DNA of 64,000 nt from Thermoguttaceae bacterium (lineage in GTDB: Bacteria; Planctomycetota; Planctomycetia; Pirellulales; Thermoguttaceae): NCBI GenBank assembly GCA_017447745.1, contig JAFSMW010000059.1:1-64000 (forward strand), in the 5' to 3' direction. The notes beneath the pieces were generated by a model, which was not told the origin of the DNA, made no database searches, and was given only the letters and a program-made list of their open reading frames with translations. Shown here in pieces: positions 7,718-16,929 of this stretch; position 1 is the stretch's first letter; each line of letters begins with the position of its first letter. The position numbers were made by a program, and so were the translations under genes.

Positions 7718-8062
7718 CTATCTTTTTTTCGACAACAACTTTTCTAAATCGTATCCCTTCTCTTTCAGAGCAAACTCAAGAGCTTTTTGGAAATAGTAGT
7801 AGCGGCGGCGCTTCTGCGCTTTCTTTCTGGCGTAGAAAAAGCATTTCTCTACAATCGACGGGGGAATAATCTGGTCTTCCGCCAAGTCAATGACGGCGTC
7901 AATATAGGCTTTTTGTTCGTCCGTCAGAGCGTACAGTTCCGCTTTGTAAACGTCTGCGTCCAAATATCTCTGTTGAGCGGAGCATACAGAATCAAAGCGA
8001 CCGGTTCCTGCCAGAACGGCGCAAAATAACGCAGCAGCAAATTGTCGGCGAGTCAGGGACAT
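7718..8062 (-). CDS. Small exported protein, unknown function
   Basis: A 114-residue protein. Its N-terminus SLTRRQFAAALFCAVLAG looks like a Tat-type or lipoprotein-free Sec signal: two arginines, a Phe, then a hydrophobic stretch ending near CSAQQ. The mature part is mostly helical and basic, with an Arg-rich patch (KKAQKRRRYYY) and ends LEKLLSKKR. No family was recognised. It is alone on its strand and its 3' end abuts the hairpin array. The last codons resemble a noncoding stretch near 5695-5720, hinting at a lost paralogue. A signal sequence is the best-supported statement about it. Confidence 0.55.
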   Translation of the reverse strand: MSLTRRQFAAALFCAVLAGTGRFDSVCSAQQRYLDADVYKAELYALTDEQKAYIDAVIDLAEDQIIPPSIVEKCFFYARKKAQKRRRYYYFQKALEFALKEKGYDLEKLLSKKR

Positions 8063-8330
8063 GATTAAATCCGTAGGTAAAATAATTGTTTAGTCTATTA
8101 CAATACCCTATCTTAGCGTTTTTTGGTAATTAGAGCAAGAGGGAAATTTTAGTTGCGAGTTGCGAGTTGCGAGAAACGCAAAGCGACCATCGGGAGCGGT
8201 TATAATACGTCTCGCGCGGTAGCGCGGACTGGGAGCGGCGCCTCGCCGCCCTTTTTTGAAAAAAAGGTTCTTCCCCTCTAACTCCCCTTTCCAAAAAACT
8301 TTAGTAAGGGAAGAACAAGCAGTGAGAGCC
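8063..8330. other. Intergenic stretch with GC hairpins, no gene
   Basis: It holds the 7-bp repeat GAGTTGC (8153-8172) and GC-rich inverted segments (CGCGCGGTAGCGCGG near 8213 and GGGAGCGGCGCC near 8230), followed by an AT-rich promoter region. No open frame with support was found. Confidence 0.55.
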
Positions 8331-8358
8331 TTGATTTAGTCTAAAATTGATGTATAAT
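8331..8358 (+). promoter_or_regulatory. Promoter placing transcription start at the ATG
   Basis: TTGATT at 8331-8336 and TATAAT at 8353-8358 with a 16-bp spacer. The start codon at 8365 lies only 7 bases past the -10 box, where transcription should begin, so the mRNA is probably leaderless. Confidence 0.55.
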
Positions 8359-8364
8359 TAAAAT

Positions 8365-9279
8365 ATGTTTTACATCGGATACAATACAAACGGACTGCCG
8401 AAACATTCGCTGGAAGAGTCGCTTGAACTGGCGGCGCAAAACGGGTTTGCCGGTTTGGGACTGACGGTCGATTACGGACTGCTTCAGCCCGGCGCGGCGC
8501 AAACCGCAGAGCAAATTCAGACGCTGCGAAAATGGAAGGCGGAGCGGGGATTTCGATTCGTTCTGGAAACCGGGGCGAGGTTCCTGCTCAATCCGGAAGT
8601 CAAGCACGAACCGACGCTCATTTCCCCGTCGGTCGTCGAACGGTTTGAGCGGGTCGAGTTCTATAAACGCGTTATCGACATGGCGGCGCAAATCGGGGCG
8701 GACTGCGTATCGATTTGGTCTGGCCGCTGTCCGGACGGGTCCGACAGAACGGCGTCGACGATTGACGCTCCCGGCGCGTTTCTGTTCTGGCATCTTATCG
8801 AAGGGCTGACTCAAACGCTGGACTACGCGGCGGAAAAAGGGGTCAGCGTCGCCTTCGAGCCGGAGCCGGGCATGTTCATTTCCAACATGCAGGAATTTCA
8901 GACTCTGTTAGAGTATCTCGACGGCGACAACCGATTAAAGCTGACAATCGACGTCGGACATCTGGTTTGTAACGGCGAGCCCGTTCGCGAGACGATTCTG
9001 CAATGGAAAGACCGCCTTGTCAATATTCATCTGGAAGACATGAAACGCGGCGAGCATAAACATCTGCCCTTCGGTCAGGGCGACGTCGACGTCAGCGAAG
9101 TTCTCGCCGCCTTGCGCGAGGCGAATTACAATTACGGCGTTTACGTTGAGCTGTCCAGAGAATCCCCGCATGCAGGAAAACGCGGCTGGGCGAATCTGAC
9201 AACGTCGGAAGAAAAAGCCGCCTTTGAGGACGAGGCAAGAGCGCTTGCCGAATCCGCTCAGGCGTTGAAGATTGGATAA
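8365..9279 (+). CDS. Sugar phosphate isomerase/epimerase-like TIM barrel
   Basis: A 304-residue protein of the xylose isomerase-like / AP endonuclease 2 TIM-barrel family. Characteristic strand ends with metal ligands are visible: VAFEPEPGMFI (Glu), LTIDVGHLVCNGE (Asp, His), VNIHLEDMKRGEHKHLPFGQGDVD (His, Glu, the HxPFGxGD signature) and GVYVELSRESPHAG (Glu). The family binds one or two divalent metals and isomerises or epimerises sugars, or cleaves related substrates; the substrate here is unknown. It runs convergently into the M28 peptidase gene with a 4-bp gap. The promoter suggests a leaderless transcript, which supports the ATG at 8365. Confidence 0.85.
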   Translation: MFYIGYNTNGLPKHSLEESLELAAQNGFAGLGLTVDYGLLQPGAAQTAEQIQTLRKWKAERGFRFVLETGARFLLNPEVKHEPTLISPSVVERFERVEFYKRVIDMAAQIGADCVSIWSGRCPDGSDRTASTIDAPGAFLFWHLIEGLTQTLDYAAEKGVSVAFEPEPGMFISNMQEFQTLLEYLDGDNRLKLTIDVGHLVCNGEPVRETILQWKDRLVNIHLEDMKRGEHKHLPFGQGDVDVSEVLAALREANYNYGVYVELSRESPHAGKRGWANLTTSEEKAAFEDEARALAESAQALKIG

Positions 9280-9283
9280 ACGT

Positions 9284-10315
9284 CTATTTGGTTTCTTTAA
9301 GCCATTCTGCAATCACCCAGCCGACTTTTGCCAGCGAGAGGGCGGAGCAGTTGGACGGGACGTCGTCCATGGTGTGCCAGTACGGATAATCGAAGTCGAT
9401 TATGTCAATACAGGGGATATTGCCGCGGCTGTGAAGCATTATATGGTCGTCGTTGATATCATATTTTGTCGTAGGAATAAACTCTTTGACTTTGAGCCGG
9501 GCGGCGACTCGCCAGATTTCTCGAGCGATTGGCGAACTGTCGCGCCACGACATCGAAACGCGTTCGTAATAAATCTGTAAATCGGAGTCGCCAACCATAT
9601 CCAGCAAAACGCCTTTGACGTATGTGTATCCACGCTGAGGATTGGCGGCGTACTGTGACGCGAAAAACTCAGACCCGACAAAAAAGCGACCAGTTCGGGA
9701 AAACAGAAACTCTTCCGCATCCAGAAAAACGAAATCGACGCCGAATTTGGGATTGATTGCGGTTTGACCCTTTTCCATCCACGTCGCCAGTTCCATTAAA
9801 ATCGCGGTTCCGCTGGCGCCGTCGTTCGCTCCGACGAAACGGCCTTTGGGATTGCGTTTGTCATTCATCGGATACGGGAGCGTGTCGTAATGCGTACACA
9901 GCAAAATGCGTTCCGTTCGTTCCGGACGCCATCGAACGATAATATTACAGCCCCGCGTTTTCTCTTTCGTCAGCGGGTGGGGGTAGTCGAAAAGCTGCCG
10001 TTCAACTTTGCAATTAAACTGTTGAAAGTAGTTGATTATATACTCTTGCTGACGCTTCATGCCCTCCGACCCGGTGCAGCGCGGACCGATGTCGCACAGA
10101 GCTTTGAGATGCTCCATTGCCTGCTGACCGTTAAACGGGATGTCCGACAGCCGGAGTTTGCTTTGGTATTTCGGCGTGAGCGGCTTGCGCCCGGAGAACC
10201 AGGAAAACTGTGCGGCGGCGATTGTTGCAGCAACAACAATTCCGGTAAATGCAACAAAGGCGATTAAACGGTTTCTTTTATGGCGCATGTCAGGTTCGTT
10301 TTCGGTATTGTTCAT
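9284..10315 (-). CDS. M28-family zinc peptidase, membrane-anchored
   Basis: A 343-residue protein with one N-terminal membrane anchor (about residues 17-37, IAFVAFTGIVVAATIAAAQF) and a periplasmic M28 domain. Expected zinc ligands are present: CTHYDT (His, Asp), GANDGASG (Asp), FLDAEEFL (Glu pair) and YWHTMDDV (His). This set and the domain arrangement are shared by M28 aminopeptidases and bacterial glutaminyl-peptide cyclotransferases, so either activity is possible. It probably acts outside the cytoplasm. It is first or single on its strand, with the methyltransferase gene upstream 40 bp away and a short heptamer repeat between. Confidence 0.82.
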   Translation of the reverse strand: MNNTENEPDMRHKRNRLIAFVAFTGIVVAATIAAAQFSWFSGRKPLTPKYQSKLRLSDIPFNGQQAMEHLKALCDIGPRCTGSEGMKRQQEYIINYFQQFNCKVERQLFDYPHPLTKEKTRGCNIIVRWRPERTERILLCTHYDTLPYPMNDKRNPKGRFVGANDGASGTAILMELATWMEKGQTAINPKFGVDFVFLDAEEFLFSRTGRFFVGSEFFASQYAANPQRGYTYVKGVLLDMVGDSDLQIYYERVSMSWRDSSPIAREIWRVAARLKVKEFIPTTKYDINDDHIMLHSRGNIPCIDIIDFDYPYWHTMDDVPSNCSALSLAKVGWVIAEWLKETK

Positions 10316-10355
10316 AATTTAGGGAATAGGGAGAAGGAAATAGGGAATAGTTATA

Positions 10356-11582
10356 CTATTGTCTAATCCCTAAAATCGCGTATTTGTCGAACAGCAGCAG
10401 CGTCAGCGCGTCCGGCGAAGCGGAATTGGGGAATCCCAGCCTCTTGAGGAATTCCTCCGGTTCAGGAACGGCGCCTCGTTTTTTAATTATTATACGGTCA
10501 ACGCCTCTTTGTTTCAAGCCCTGTTTGACTTTTTTCGCGTTGAGCGGAAAAACTTCCTCGATTTCAAACGCTGTTACAAACGGAGAAACAAACAGTTCGT
10601 TTGACCCCAAATACCCGCCGGGAGATAGCTCTGATAAACCAAAGTGCTGACAGAACGCGGAAATCAGTCCGGACGTTGACAGCGACGGCGCTGGCGCGTA
10701 AATGTATTTGCAGTCGCTCGGCTGAATCGTCTTTTGCGACTGATACGACAACACGCCTGAGCGTTTCGGCGCAGGGGCGGAAAAGGATTCAACACCCGTT
10801 TCCGAGACAATCGTTGCGCGAATCGTGTCGCCTAGGCGGCTTTTGAATCCGAACCAGCCGACGGCTTGTTTACATTCGCCGTTATGTTCAATCCATTCCC
10901 ATTGAGCGTTTTGACGCCACAGCTCTGGAATGCTCGCACCGGGCGCAGACTTGACAATAACCTGTCCAACGCGGCTGACAAGCTGGTCGATGAACTCGCG
11001 CGGCGGCTGAAAGAAATCCGCATTGGTCGTTCTTCGCCCGCTGGGGCGTCTGTCCGGGTCGATATGAACGAGATTGTAATCTGACAAATCGAATTCTTCC
11101 GCTGAACAGCAGAATACTTTAGCGTCAGTTCCCGCCAGTCGACAGTTGGTTTGAGCGAACAGCGCGGTTGTCGGGTCAATGTCAACCCCAACGGACGGAA
11201 CGGCTTTCGCGAACGCGATTAGATCCCCGCCGATGCCGCAGCAAAGGTCGGCAAAACGAACGCTTTCAGAGGGCAACTCCTTTAACGCGGCGTCGCGTTT
11301 ATATTGAGCAATCAAAGAATCCGTCGCCTGCTGAAGCCCTTTGTCTGTTACAAGCAAGAAGGGCAAATCCGGGAACTTGCGCTTGACCTTTTCATTCAGC
11401 GCAAGCTGACCCGATATAGCGACGGCGCGGTCGAAGGGGAGTTCTTTCCGAATCGCCGCGTCCAGCTTGAAAGAATCTGGATACTCGGCGATTCGTTGAC
11501 GCCAGAGCTTGAGCGTTTCCAGACCGTCGTCTGAAACCAGCCACTCATTCCCCGAACAATTCGGAACTGTTCCCTGCGTCAA
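10356..11582 (-). CDS. Class I SAM methyltransferase with THUMP-like domain
   Basis: A 408-residue protein. The Rossmann fold is marked by FADLCCGIGGDLIAFAKA (SAM loop, about residues 121-138), VGVDIDP (acidic ribose-binding residue) and LVHIDPDRR, a motif like the catalytic loop of this group. The C-terminal part (about 310-408) matches the THUMP-like domain seen in this family, ending with a GFP-type segment. These proteins are thought to methylate RNA, but the target is not known. It is 31 bp downstream of the OYE gene on the same strand, so the two may share a transcript. Confidence 0.82.
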   Translation of the reverse strand: MTQGTVPNCSGNEWLVSDDGLETLKLWRQRIAEYPDSFKLDAAIRKELPFDRAVAISGQLALNEKVKRKFPDLPFLLVTDKGLQQATDSLIAQYKRDAALKELPSESVRFADLCCGIGGDLIAFAKAVPSVGVDIDPTTALFAQTNCRLAGTDAKVFCCSAEEFDLSDYNLVHIDPDRRPSGRRTTNADFFQPPREFIDQLVSRVGQVIVKSAPGASIPELWRQNAQWEWIEHNGECKQAVGWFGFKSRLGDTIRATIVSETGVESFSAPAPKRSGVLSYQSQKTIQPSDCKYIYAPAPSLSTSGLISAFCQHFGLSELSPGGYLGSNELFVSPFVTAFEIEEVFPLNAKKVKQGLKQRGVDRIIIKKRGAVPEPEEFLKRLGFPNSASPDALTLLLFDKYAILGIRQ

Positions 11583-11613
11583 CTCCTCACTCCTATTGTC
11601 TATTGCCTATTGC

Positions 11614-13140
11614 CTACTTTCCCCCAAGTTTCTTTCGGATCTGCGCTTTTTTGTCACGCAAGACAGCGTTTTCTTCCCGGTTGCGGTAGAACTCGTCCAG
11701 AGGGAAACAGCCGCTGATGATGCCGTTGCGCGGCGCGGTTGTGCAGTCGCTGAACGTGCGGCAAATGCGGCGTTTGTCAAGCGGTCTGCCAGCCAGCGAG
11801 TCGGCGATGATATCGGGATAGCACAAAACCATGTGTCCGATGCCCGCCATGTCCGTCCAGCCGGCGCGAACAACCGCCTGCGCCACCTGCGGCAGGAAAT
11901 CCTGAAAATACGTGTAACCCGTTCCGATAATCGGGAGAGACGGGAATCGTTCTTTGACTTTTCGCACCTCATTGAGCATGCGGAACGCGCCCAAAAGCGG
12001 GTCTTCCGGCGGCTGATAGGCGTCGGACGCAGGGAAAAACGTTGGACGCGACGCGTGCGGCGTGTAGTACGGCGAACAGGCTGTCAAGTTGAGCAAATCA
12101 ATATGCGCCGACGGTTTGGGGCTGTCGGCTGTTGGCTGAGCGGTTACCATCTCAATGAGTTGAATCGGTTCCGTCAGGTCGATTTCCATCGGGTTGTTTC
12201 GATTCAATCCGAAGCCCGAATACGGCAGCGTGTATTCTACCGGAACGCCTCGCCCCAGCTTGCCGGGTTCCGCGTCGTTCGGGTCTGGCTGATAGGGAAC
12301 CATGTCGAACAGCGACATGCGAACGCCAATCATCAGTCCCGGACATGCAGCGCGAATCTTGTCGATAATAATTCGCATGAATCGGGTTCGATTTTCCAAC
12401 GAACCGCCAAAGTCTCCGGGACGGTCGTACGCGGAAAGCAGTTCGTGACCAAGGTAGCCGTGACAATGTTTGACGTCGACGAAGTCAAAGCCCGCTCGCT
12501 GAGCCGCTTTTGCCGCGTCAACGTAACAGTCCGTCAATTCGTACAGTTCTTCATCGGTAAGAATCTTGGAATCGTCGTTCGGATCAATCCCTTTGCGCTT
12601 GTCCAAAACGGGGTGATGATACGCAATTCTCGGCTCGGGTCCTGCTGTAGTCGGGATGGACTGCCGCCCGGAATGGGTCAGCTGCAATCCCAAAAGCAAG
12701 TCGGAAGACGAACCCGCGCCAAAAACGTTTTCATGAGCTGTAACAACCGTTTGACGCAGCAATTCCAGAGACTTGTCGACGTTGTCTGGATTGTAGTACA
12801 GCTGACGGGGATTAGCGCGGCCGTCTGGACGCACGGCAAACGCCTCGCCGCCAAAAATGACCTTTGCGCCCGAGCGTCCGAAATTGCTCCATCGGCGCAG
12901 CACAGTTTCTGACGGGCAGCCGTCCGGATTGGCGTCCCAGCCTTCCATGGGATGAATCGCCCAGCGGTTGCCGACGATTTTGGTTCCAATCGCCAGCGGC
13001 TGAGCCATGGGCGACCCCTGCTCTTCCGAAAGGATTTCGTCGTCGCAGGGAAGGTCGATTCCTATTTCAGCGCAGTAGCTTTTGAACTGTTCAACGTTTT
13101 CTAACGCGCCGATCTTTTGGTACTTGGTTGATTGTGTCAT
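11614..13140 (-). CDS. NADH:flavin oxidoreductase, Old Yellow Enzyme family
   Basis: A 508-residue TIM-barrel flavoprotein. FMN-binding and active-site segments include NRWAIHPMEGWDANPDG, GLQLTHSGRQS, VDVKHCHGYLGHELLS (the paired His type) and RPGDFGGSLENRTRF. Family members reduce activated double bonds with NAD(P)H. Near the C-terminus three cysteines occur in CRTFSDC and SGCFPLD; larger members carry an Fe-S cluster site in this area, but the spacing here is not the classical one, so a cluster is uncertain. Residues 1-45 form an extension. The substrate is unknown. A hairpin repeat separates it from nadE upstream. Confidence 0.85.
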   Translation of the reverse strand: MTQSTKYQKIGALENVEQFKSYCAEIGIDLPCDDEILSEEQGSPMAQPLAIGTKIVGNRWAIHPMEGWDANPDGCPSETVLRRWSNFGRSGAKVIFGGEAFAVRPDGRANPRQLYYNPDNVDKSLELLRQTVVTAHENVFGAGSSSDLLLGLQLTHSGRQSIPTTAGPEPRIAYHHPVLDKRKGIDPNDDSKILTDEELYELTDCYVDAAKAAQRAGFDFVDVKHCHGYLGHELLSAYDRPGDFGGSLENRTRFMRIIIDKIRAACPGLMIGVRMSLFDMVPYQPDPNDAEPGKLGRGVPVEYTLPYSGFGLNRNNPMEIDLTEPIQLIEMVTAQPTADSPKPSAHIDLLNLTACSPYYTPHASRPTFFPASDAYQPPEDPLLGAFRMLNEVRKVKERFPSLPIIGTGYTYFQDFLPQVAQAVVRAGWTDMAGIGHMVLCYPDIIADSLAGRPLDKRRICRTFSDCTTAPRNGIISGCFPLDEFYRNREENAVLRDKKAQIRKKLGGK

Positions 13141-13282
13141 TTTAGTTGCGAGTTGCGAAATTTTAAACAGACGCGAATGCGTTCTTCTAAAACCGCGTAG
13201 CGGTTTAATATTATTAGCCGTGGGTTTTAACCCACGGAGCGAGTTGCGAGAATTTTAAAAGGGATTATTTGCTAATTGCAAA
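13141..13282. repeat. Two-hairpin repeat (GAACCGC / CCGTGGGT pair)
   Basis: Contains AAACCGC-GTA-GCGGTTT (about 13190-13206) and CCGTGGGT-TTTA-ACCCACGG near 13219-13238, the same two hairpins in the same order as at 5994, 16942, and inverted at 54821. A 7-bp repeat GAGTTGC flanks both sides. Confidence 0.7.
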
Positions 13283-14770
13283 TTATTCCGTGAACCGACT
13301 TGTCATTGGACGCTGTTTCTGCGCCAGCGGGCAAGACGTCAAATACAGTCCCGGCGGGCATTGACGGCGTTTGAACTCGTTGCGGTTGTAAAGCTTCAAA
13401 GCCAGTTCTACCGCAGAACGGTCAAACCCGGAGGCAACGATTTCTTCTAGCGATTTTTCGTCCTCAACAAACATTTTCATAATCGGGTCGAGAACAGGAT
13501 AGTCGGGAATGGAATGGCGGTCTTCCTGATGAGGACGCAGTTCCGCAGACGGGACGCGGTCAATCGTGGAAACGGGAATAACCTCTTTTCCGGCGTGTTT
13601 GTTAATCCAACGTGACAACGCCCAGACGTCGGTTTTCCAAAGGTCAATCAGAACGCTCAAGCCGCCAACCAAGTCGCCGTAAAGCGTGCCATAGCCAACG
13701 GAGCCTTCCGACTTGTTGGACGTATTGAGAACAATGCGCCCAGTGCGATTGCTCAACGCCATCAGATAGACGCCTCGAAGCCGCGCCTGAAGGTTCTGAT
13801 CCGTCAGGTTTTGCGGGTCGCGCTGAGCGTCAAACTGTTTCAGAACCGGAGCCAACACGCTGTTAAAGGCGTTGTACGGTTCTTTAATGGGCAGGGAATG
13901 AAGTTTCAATCCCAGATTGTTAGCCAGCAGTTTGGCGTCGCGAAGCGTTTCATACGAGGAATACTGACTTGGCATTGTAACAGCGGTAACGCGATTGGGA
14001 CCCAACGCGGCAACAGCCAACGCAGCAACCAGAGCGGAATCGATTCCGCCAGAAAGACCAATAACAGCGCCGTCGAACCCGTTCTTTTCCACATAGTCTT
14101 TAATTCCCATCTTCAGCGCGTGGTAGACGTCTTCCAGACGTTTTTCTTCCGGAGAGGGAACCGCAGAAGCTCCGACTTCAGGTTGAATCGGCGCATCGTC
14201 CAGCGAACAGATGACAATGTCTTCTTCCCAGCGTTTGGCGGAAGCGATAACCTGTCCTTTTTCGTTACAAACGAACGAGCCGCCTTCAAACATGAGCGAG
14301 TCCTGTCCGCCAACGAGATTGCAGAAAACGCCCGGTCTGCCGCGGTCAGCGCAGAGCTTTTTGAATTCCGTATAAATCAGCTGATTGGGGTTGATATTAA
14401 ACGAAACAGGGTTCGTTTCGATAAGAATTCTGTAGTCAACCGCATCGTTTTCCGTTCGGAACTTGCCGTATTCCAAAACGCGATGGTCAATCGGCGAGCC
14501 TGGATGTCGGAAAACAAGATTGGCTTTGCATTGGGGAAGCTTTTTCGAGAGTCTGTCCCATGCCTGTTTATAGGCGTGAACGAACCCGGAATTGAATCGA
14601 AGATCTTCCAACGGAAAACCACTCAGAGCCCCAAACGGAAAGACAATCCAGTCGTCTTCCGTCCAGGAATCCAAATCGGGAATTCTGTTAAACGCGTCGA
14701 GAATCTTCGCTCCAGACTGATCGAAGTCGCCCAGTATCGGGTTGAGTTGAACAATAGCTATTTTAGTCAT
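13283..14770 (-). CDS. nadE: NAD synthetase with degenerate glutaminase domain
   Basis: A 495-residue protein of the glutamine-dependent NadE architecture. The C-terminal synthetase domain (about 210-495) looks intact: the ATP-pyrophosphatase loop GLSGGIDSAL, STIDRVPSAELRPHQEDRHS and NRNEFKRRQCPPG. The N-terminal nitrilase domain is not. The catalytic Glu position in the usual FPE motif reads FPFGALSGFPLEDL, and the segment that should carry the catalytic Lys and the Cys of CEDxW is missing, leaving the protein about 50 residues shorter than usual. GGQDSLMFEGGSF of the domain remains. I infer that it uses free ammonia, or gets it from another glutaminase. It catalyses the last step of NAD synthesis in the cytoplasm. 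Confidence 0.85.
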   Translation of the reverse strand: MTKIAIVQLNPILGDFDQSGAKILDAFNRIPDLDSWTEDDWIVFPFGALSGFPLEDLRFNSGFVHAYKQAWDRLSKKLPQCKANLVFRHPGSPIDHRVLEYGKFRTENDAVDYRILIETNPVSFNINPNQLIYTEFKKLCADRGRPGVFCNLVGGQDSLMFEGGSFVCNEKGQVIASAKRWEEDIVICSLDDAPIQPEVGASAVPSPEEKRLEDVYHALKMGIKDYVEKNGFDGAVIGLSGGIDSALVAALAVAALGPNRVTAVTMPSQYSSYETLRDAKLLANNLGLKLHSLPIKEPYNAFNSVLAPVLKQFDAQRDPQNLTDQNLQARLRGVYLMALSNRTGRIVLNTSNKSEGSVGYGTLYGDLVGGLSVLIDLWKTDVWALSRWINKHAGKEVIPVSTIDRVPSAELRPHQEDRHSIPDYPVLDPIMKMFVEDEKSLEEIVASGFDRSAVELALKLYNRNEFKRRQCPPGLYLTSCPLAQKQRPMTSRFTE

Positions 14771-14853
14771 AAAACTTTAGTTGTTAATGTTATAGTTAGC
14801 GCGCCTGTTATGCAGAACAAAGCTTCGGCTGAGTCCAGCAAACAAAACGCATT

Positions 14854-16743
14854 TCATTCATTGTGTTTGTCTCCAGTTCCCTTTTTTCCGGAACGATCAA
14901 AGGCGGATCTGCTAAACGCTTCCAGCTCTAAACTGAGCGGCGATTCGGACTTTGGAGCGTTTTCCAGTTTCCAGGGAACTCGAACGGTAAAAGTACTTCC
15001 GACAGCCAATTGGCTTTCGACGGTGATTTCTCCTTGCAACAGTTTACATATTTCTTTGACAATTGACAAGCCCAATCCAGTTCCAGCGTATTCACGCGTC
15101 ATAACGGAATCTGTACTGGCAGACGACCCTTGTCTGAATTTTTCAAAAATCTTTTTCTGGTCTTCTTCTGAAATGCCAACGCCCGTATCGGAAACGGACA
15201 TGACAAGCATATCCGCGCTTTCGTCCCGCTGAACAGTAACTTTTACAGTGCCGCCTTCCGGAGTGAACTTGATAGCGTTTGAAAGCAGATTGTTAAGCGT
15301 CTGCTGAAGCCGATTCTGATCCTGCCGTATAAGCGGCAATCCTTCTGGAACCTCTTCGATCAAAGCGATGCTCTTCTTTTCCGCCAAAGGACGCGCCATG
15401 TCGCACTGCGCTGAAACAATGCGTTCTATGGGAAATTCCGTAATATTGACGTTCATTTTCCCGCTGTCCAGTTTGGCAAGGTCGAGAATGTCGTTAATCA
15501 TGGCAAGAAGCATCTTTCCAGACGACTGAATATTGGCAACGTACCGTTTCTGCTTGGCGTCGAGCTGTTCAATTCCTCCCAGGACTTCGCTAAACCCTAA
15601 AATGGAGTTAAGCGGGGTGCGAAGCTCATGACTCATTGTCGACAAGAAAACGCTTTTAACCCGGTTAATTTCAAAAAGCTGAGCGTTTTTATGTTCCATT
15701 TCGCCAAGTTGAACTTTCAATGCGTCTTTCGCTTTTTGAGATTCTTCCTGAGCTGAAATAAGACTTCGAAGCATTCGGTTAAATGCGGAAGCCAAAGCCT
15801 CAAATTCGTCCTTTGTATGAAGATCTGCTCTCAAAGAAGTATTGCCATGGAAAACCGCGTCTGCAACGCCCCGAAGGTACGTTAGAGGTCTGATAATCAC
15901 AGCGCGAATTGTCATATAAAAGGCGATAAGCACTAAAAACAAGGCAATAATTCCAATTGCAAGAAGCGAATTGAATGATTGCTTGACAAGCTTTTGCATA
16001 GGAAGCTGCGGAATATTAACCTGAACGACAGCCATGAGTTTTCCGTCAGGAGATTCGTTTGAATCGGCAGAGTCCAAAGACGACGGCGGAATATTAGGCG
16101 CCCCAGGAATAATCGTCCCCGGCAAAGCTGTCAGACTTTGCGGCTGCAGTTCCGGATGGCAATATCCTGTAATGCACGATCGCTGCGCTCGAACGGCTTG
16201 AAAATATTCATAGTTCCCGTTATTGAGTCGTCCAACGTAGTCTGGCTCTATAGCCTGATCGACAAACAACTCTTTCTTTTGTTCCGCTGCATCGTCTGAA
16301 CCGGATTCAAACGTTGACGCAGGCGCATTGTTTTGAGCCGATTCCGCTGTCGAATCAGGATTCTCTTTGAATCGGTCTGGAATAACAGATGCAAAGCGTT
16401 CCATAGCTTCGCGACCAAATTCATCCAGTTTATCGTTGGGAACTCCCGGTTTGAGAACCTGATATTCAAAATTCTGCTGTGTCAGCTGCGATTGAACGAC
16501 TTTGGGAACGAGCTGAAAATTCTCGTTGGCGTCGAACGCTTCCCAGTGTTTAATCAGAACGACTTCGTCAACCAGCAGACGACCCGTCTGTGGATTTTGT
16601 TTGGCAATGAGCTTTTCTGCCGCAAACCAGATAGGCGTAAAAGACAAAGCGATAACAATAACCATACTGATGGCAAACATTCCCATGCATTTTAATTCAA
16701 GTCTGTTTTCGCCCAATATGCGTGGTATACGTCTATTGCTCAT
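14854..16743 (-). CDS. Membrane sensor histidine kinase with heme-like motif
   Basis: A 629-residue kinase: membrane helix (about 22-44), periplasmic sensor (45-250), second helix (about 255-278), HAMP, a short coiled coil, HisKA with phospho-acceptor FLSTMSHELRTPLNSILGF (His near 368) and HATPase_c with NLLSNAIKFT (N box), SDTGVGIS and GTGLGLSIV. The sensor resembles the Tll0287/DUF3365 type and contains CITGYCH near 188, a CX4CH form of the cytochrome c heme motif; most relatives have CxxCH. Redox or gas sensing is thus possible. No response regulator lies beside it; one OmpR-type regulator is found at 59.6 kb. About 60 residues at 125-180 are Ala/Ser/Glu-rich linker. Confidence 0.85.
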   Translation of the reverse strand: MSNRRIPRILGENRLELKCMGMFAISMVIVIALSFTPIWFAAEKLIAKQNPQTGRLLVDEVVLIKHWEAFDANENFQLVPKVVQSQLTQQNFEYQVLKPGVPNDKLDEFGREAMERFASVIPDRFKENPDSTAESAQNNAPASTFESGSDDAAEQKKELFVDQAIEPDYVGRLNNGNYEYFQAVRAQRSCITGYCHPELQPQSLTALPGTIIPGAPNIPPSSLDSADSNESPDGKLMAVVQVNIPQLPMQKLVKQSFNSLLAIGIIALFLVLIAFYMTIRAVIIRPLTYLRGVADAVFHGNTSLRADLHTKDEFEALASAFNRMLRSLISAQEESQKAKDALKVQLGEMEHKNAQLFEINRVKSVFLSTMSHELRTPLNSILGFSEVLGGIEQLDAKQKRYVANIQSSGKMLLAMINDILDLAKLDSGKMNVNITEFPIERIVSAQCDMARPLAEKKSIALIEEVPEGLPLIRQDQNRLQQTLNNLLSNAIKFTPEGGTVKVTVQRDESADMLVMSVSDTGVGISEEDQKKIFEKFRQGSSASTDSVMTREYAGTGLGLSIVKEICKLLQGEITVESQLAVGSTFTVRVPWKLENAPKSESPLSLELEAFSRSAFDRSGKKGTGDKHNE

Positions 16744-16929
16744 TGTTTTATCAGCTATTAAAAAATCCTTACGGTCTTAAAGACGACGGCGTCGTCATGT
16801 AATTCGCTTCCTGCTTGCTTTGACCGTTTTATCCAATTATATATATAAAAGAGATAAAAGCAAGGGGGCGGAGCGGAAGGATAAATTAGTAATTATTAAT
16901 TAGCAATTAGTAATTAAAAACTGACGCAA
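16744..16929. other. Intergenic AT-rich stretch, no gene
   Basis: Between the divergent kinase and gcvPB regions. It holds ATTA-rich 7-bp repeats (TTAGCAATTAGTAATTA near 16898-16915). Nothing else was recognised. Confidence 0.5.
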
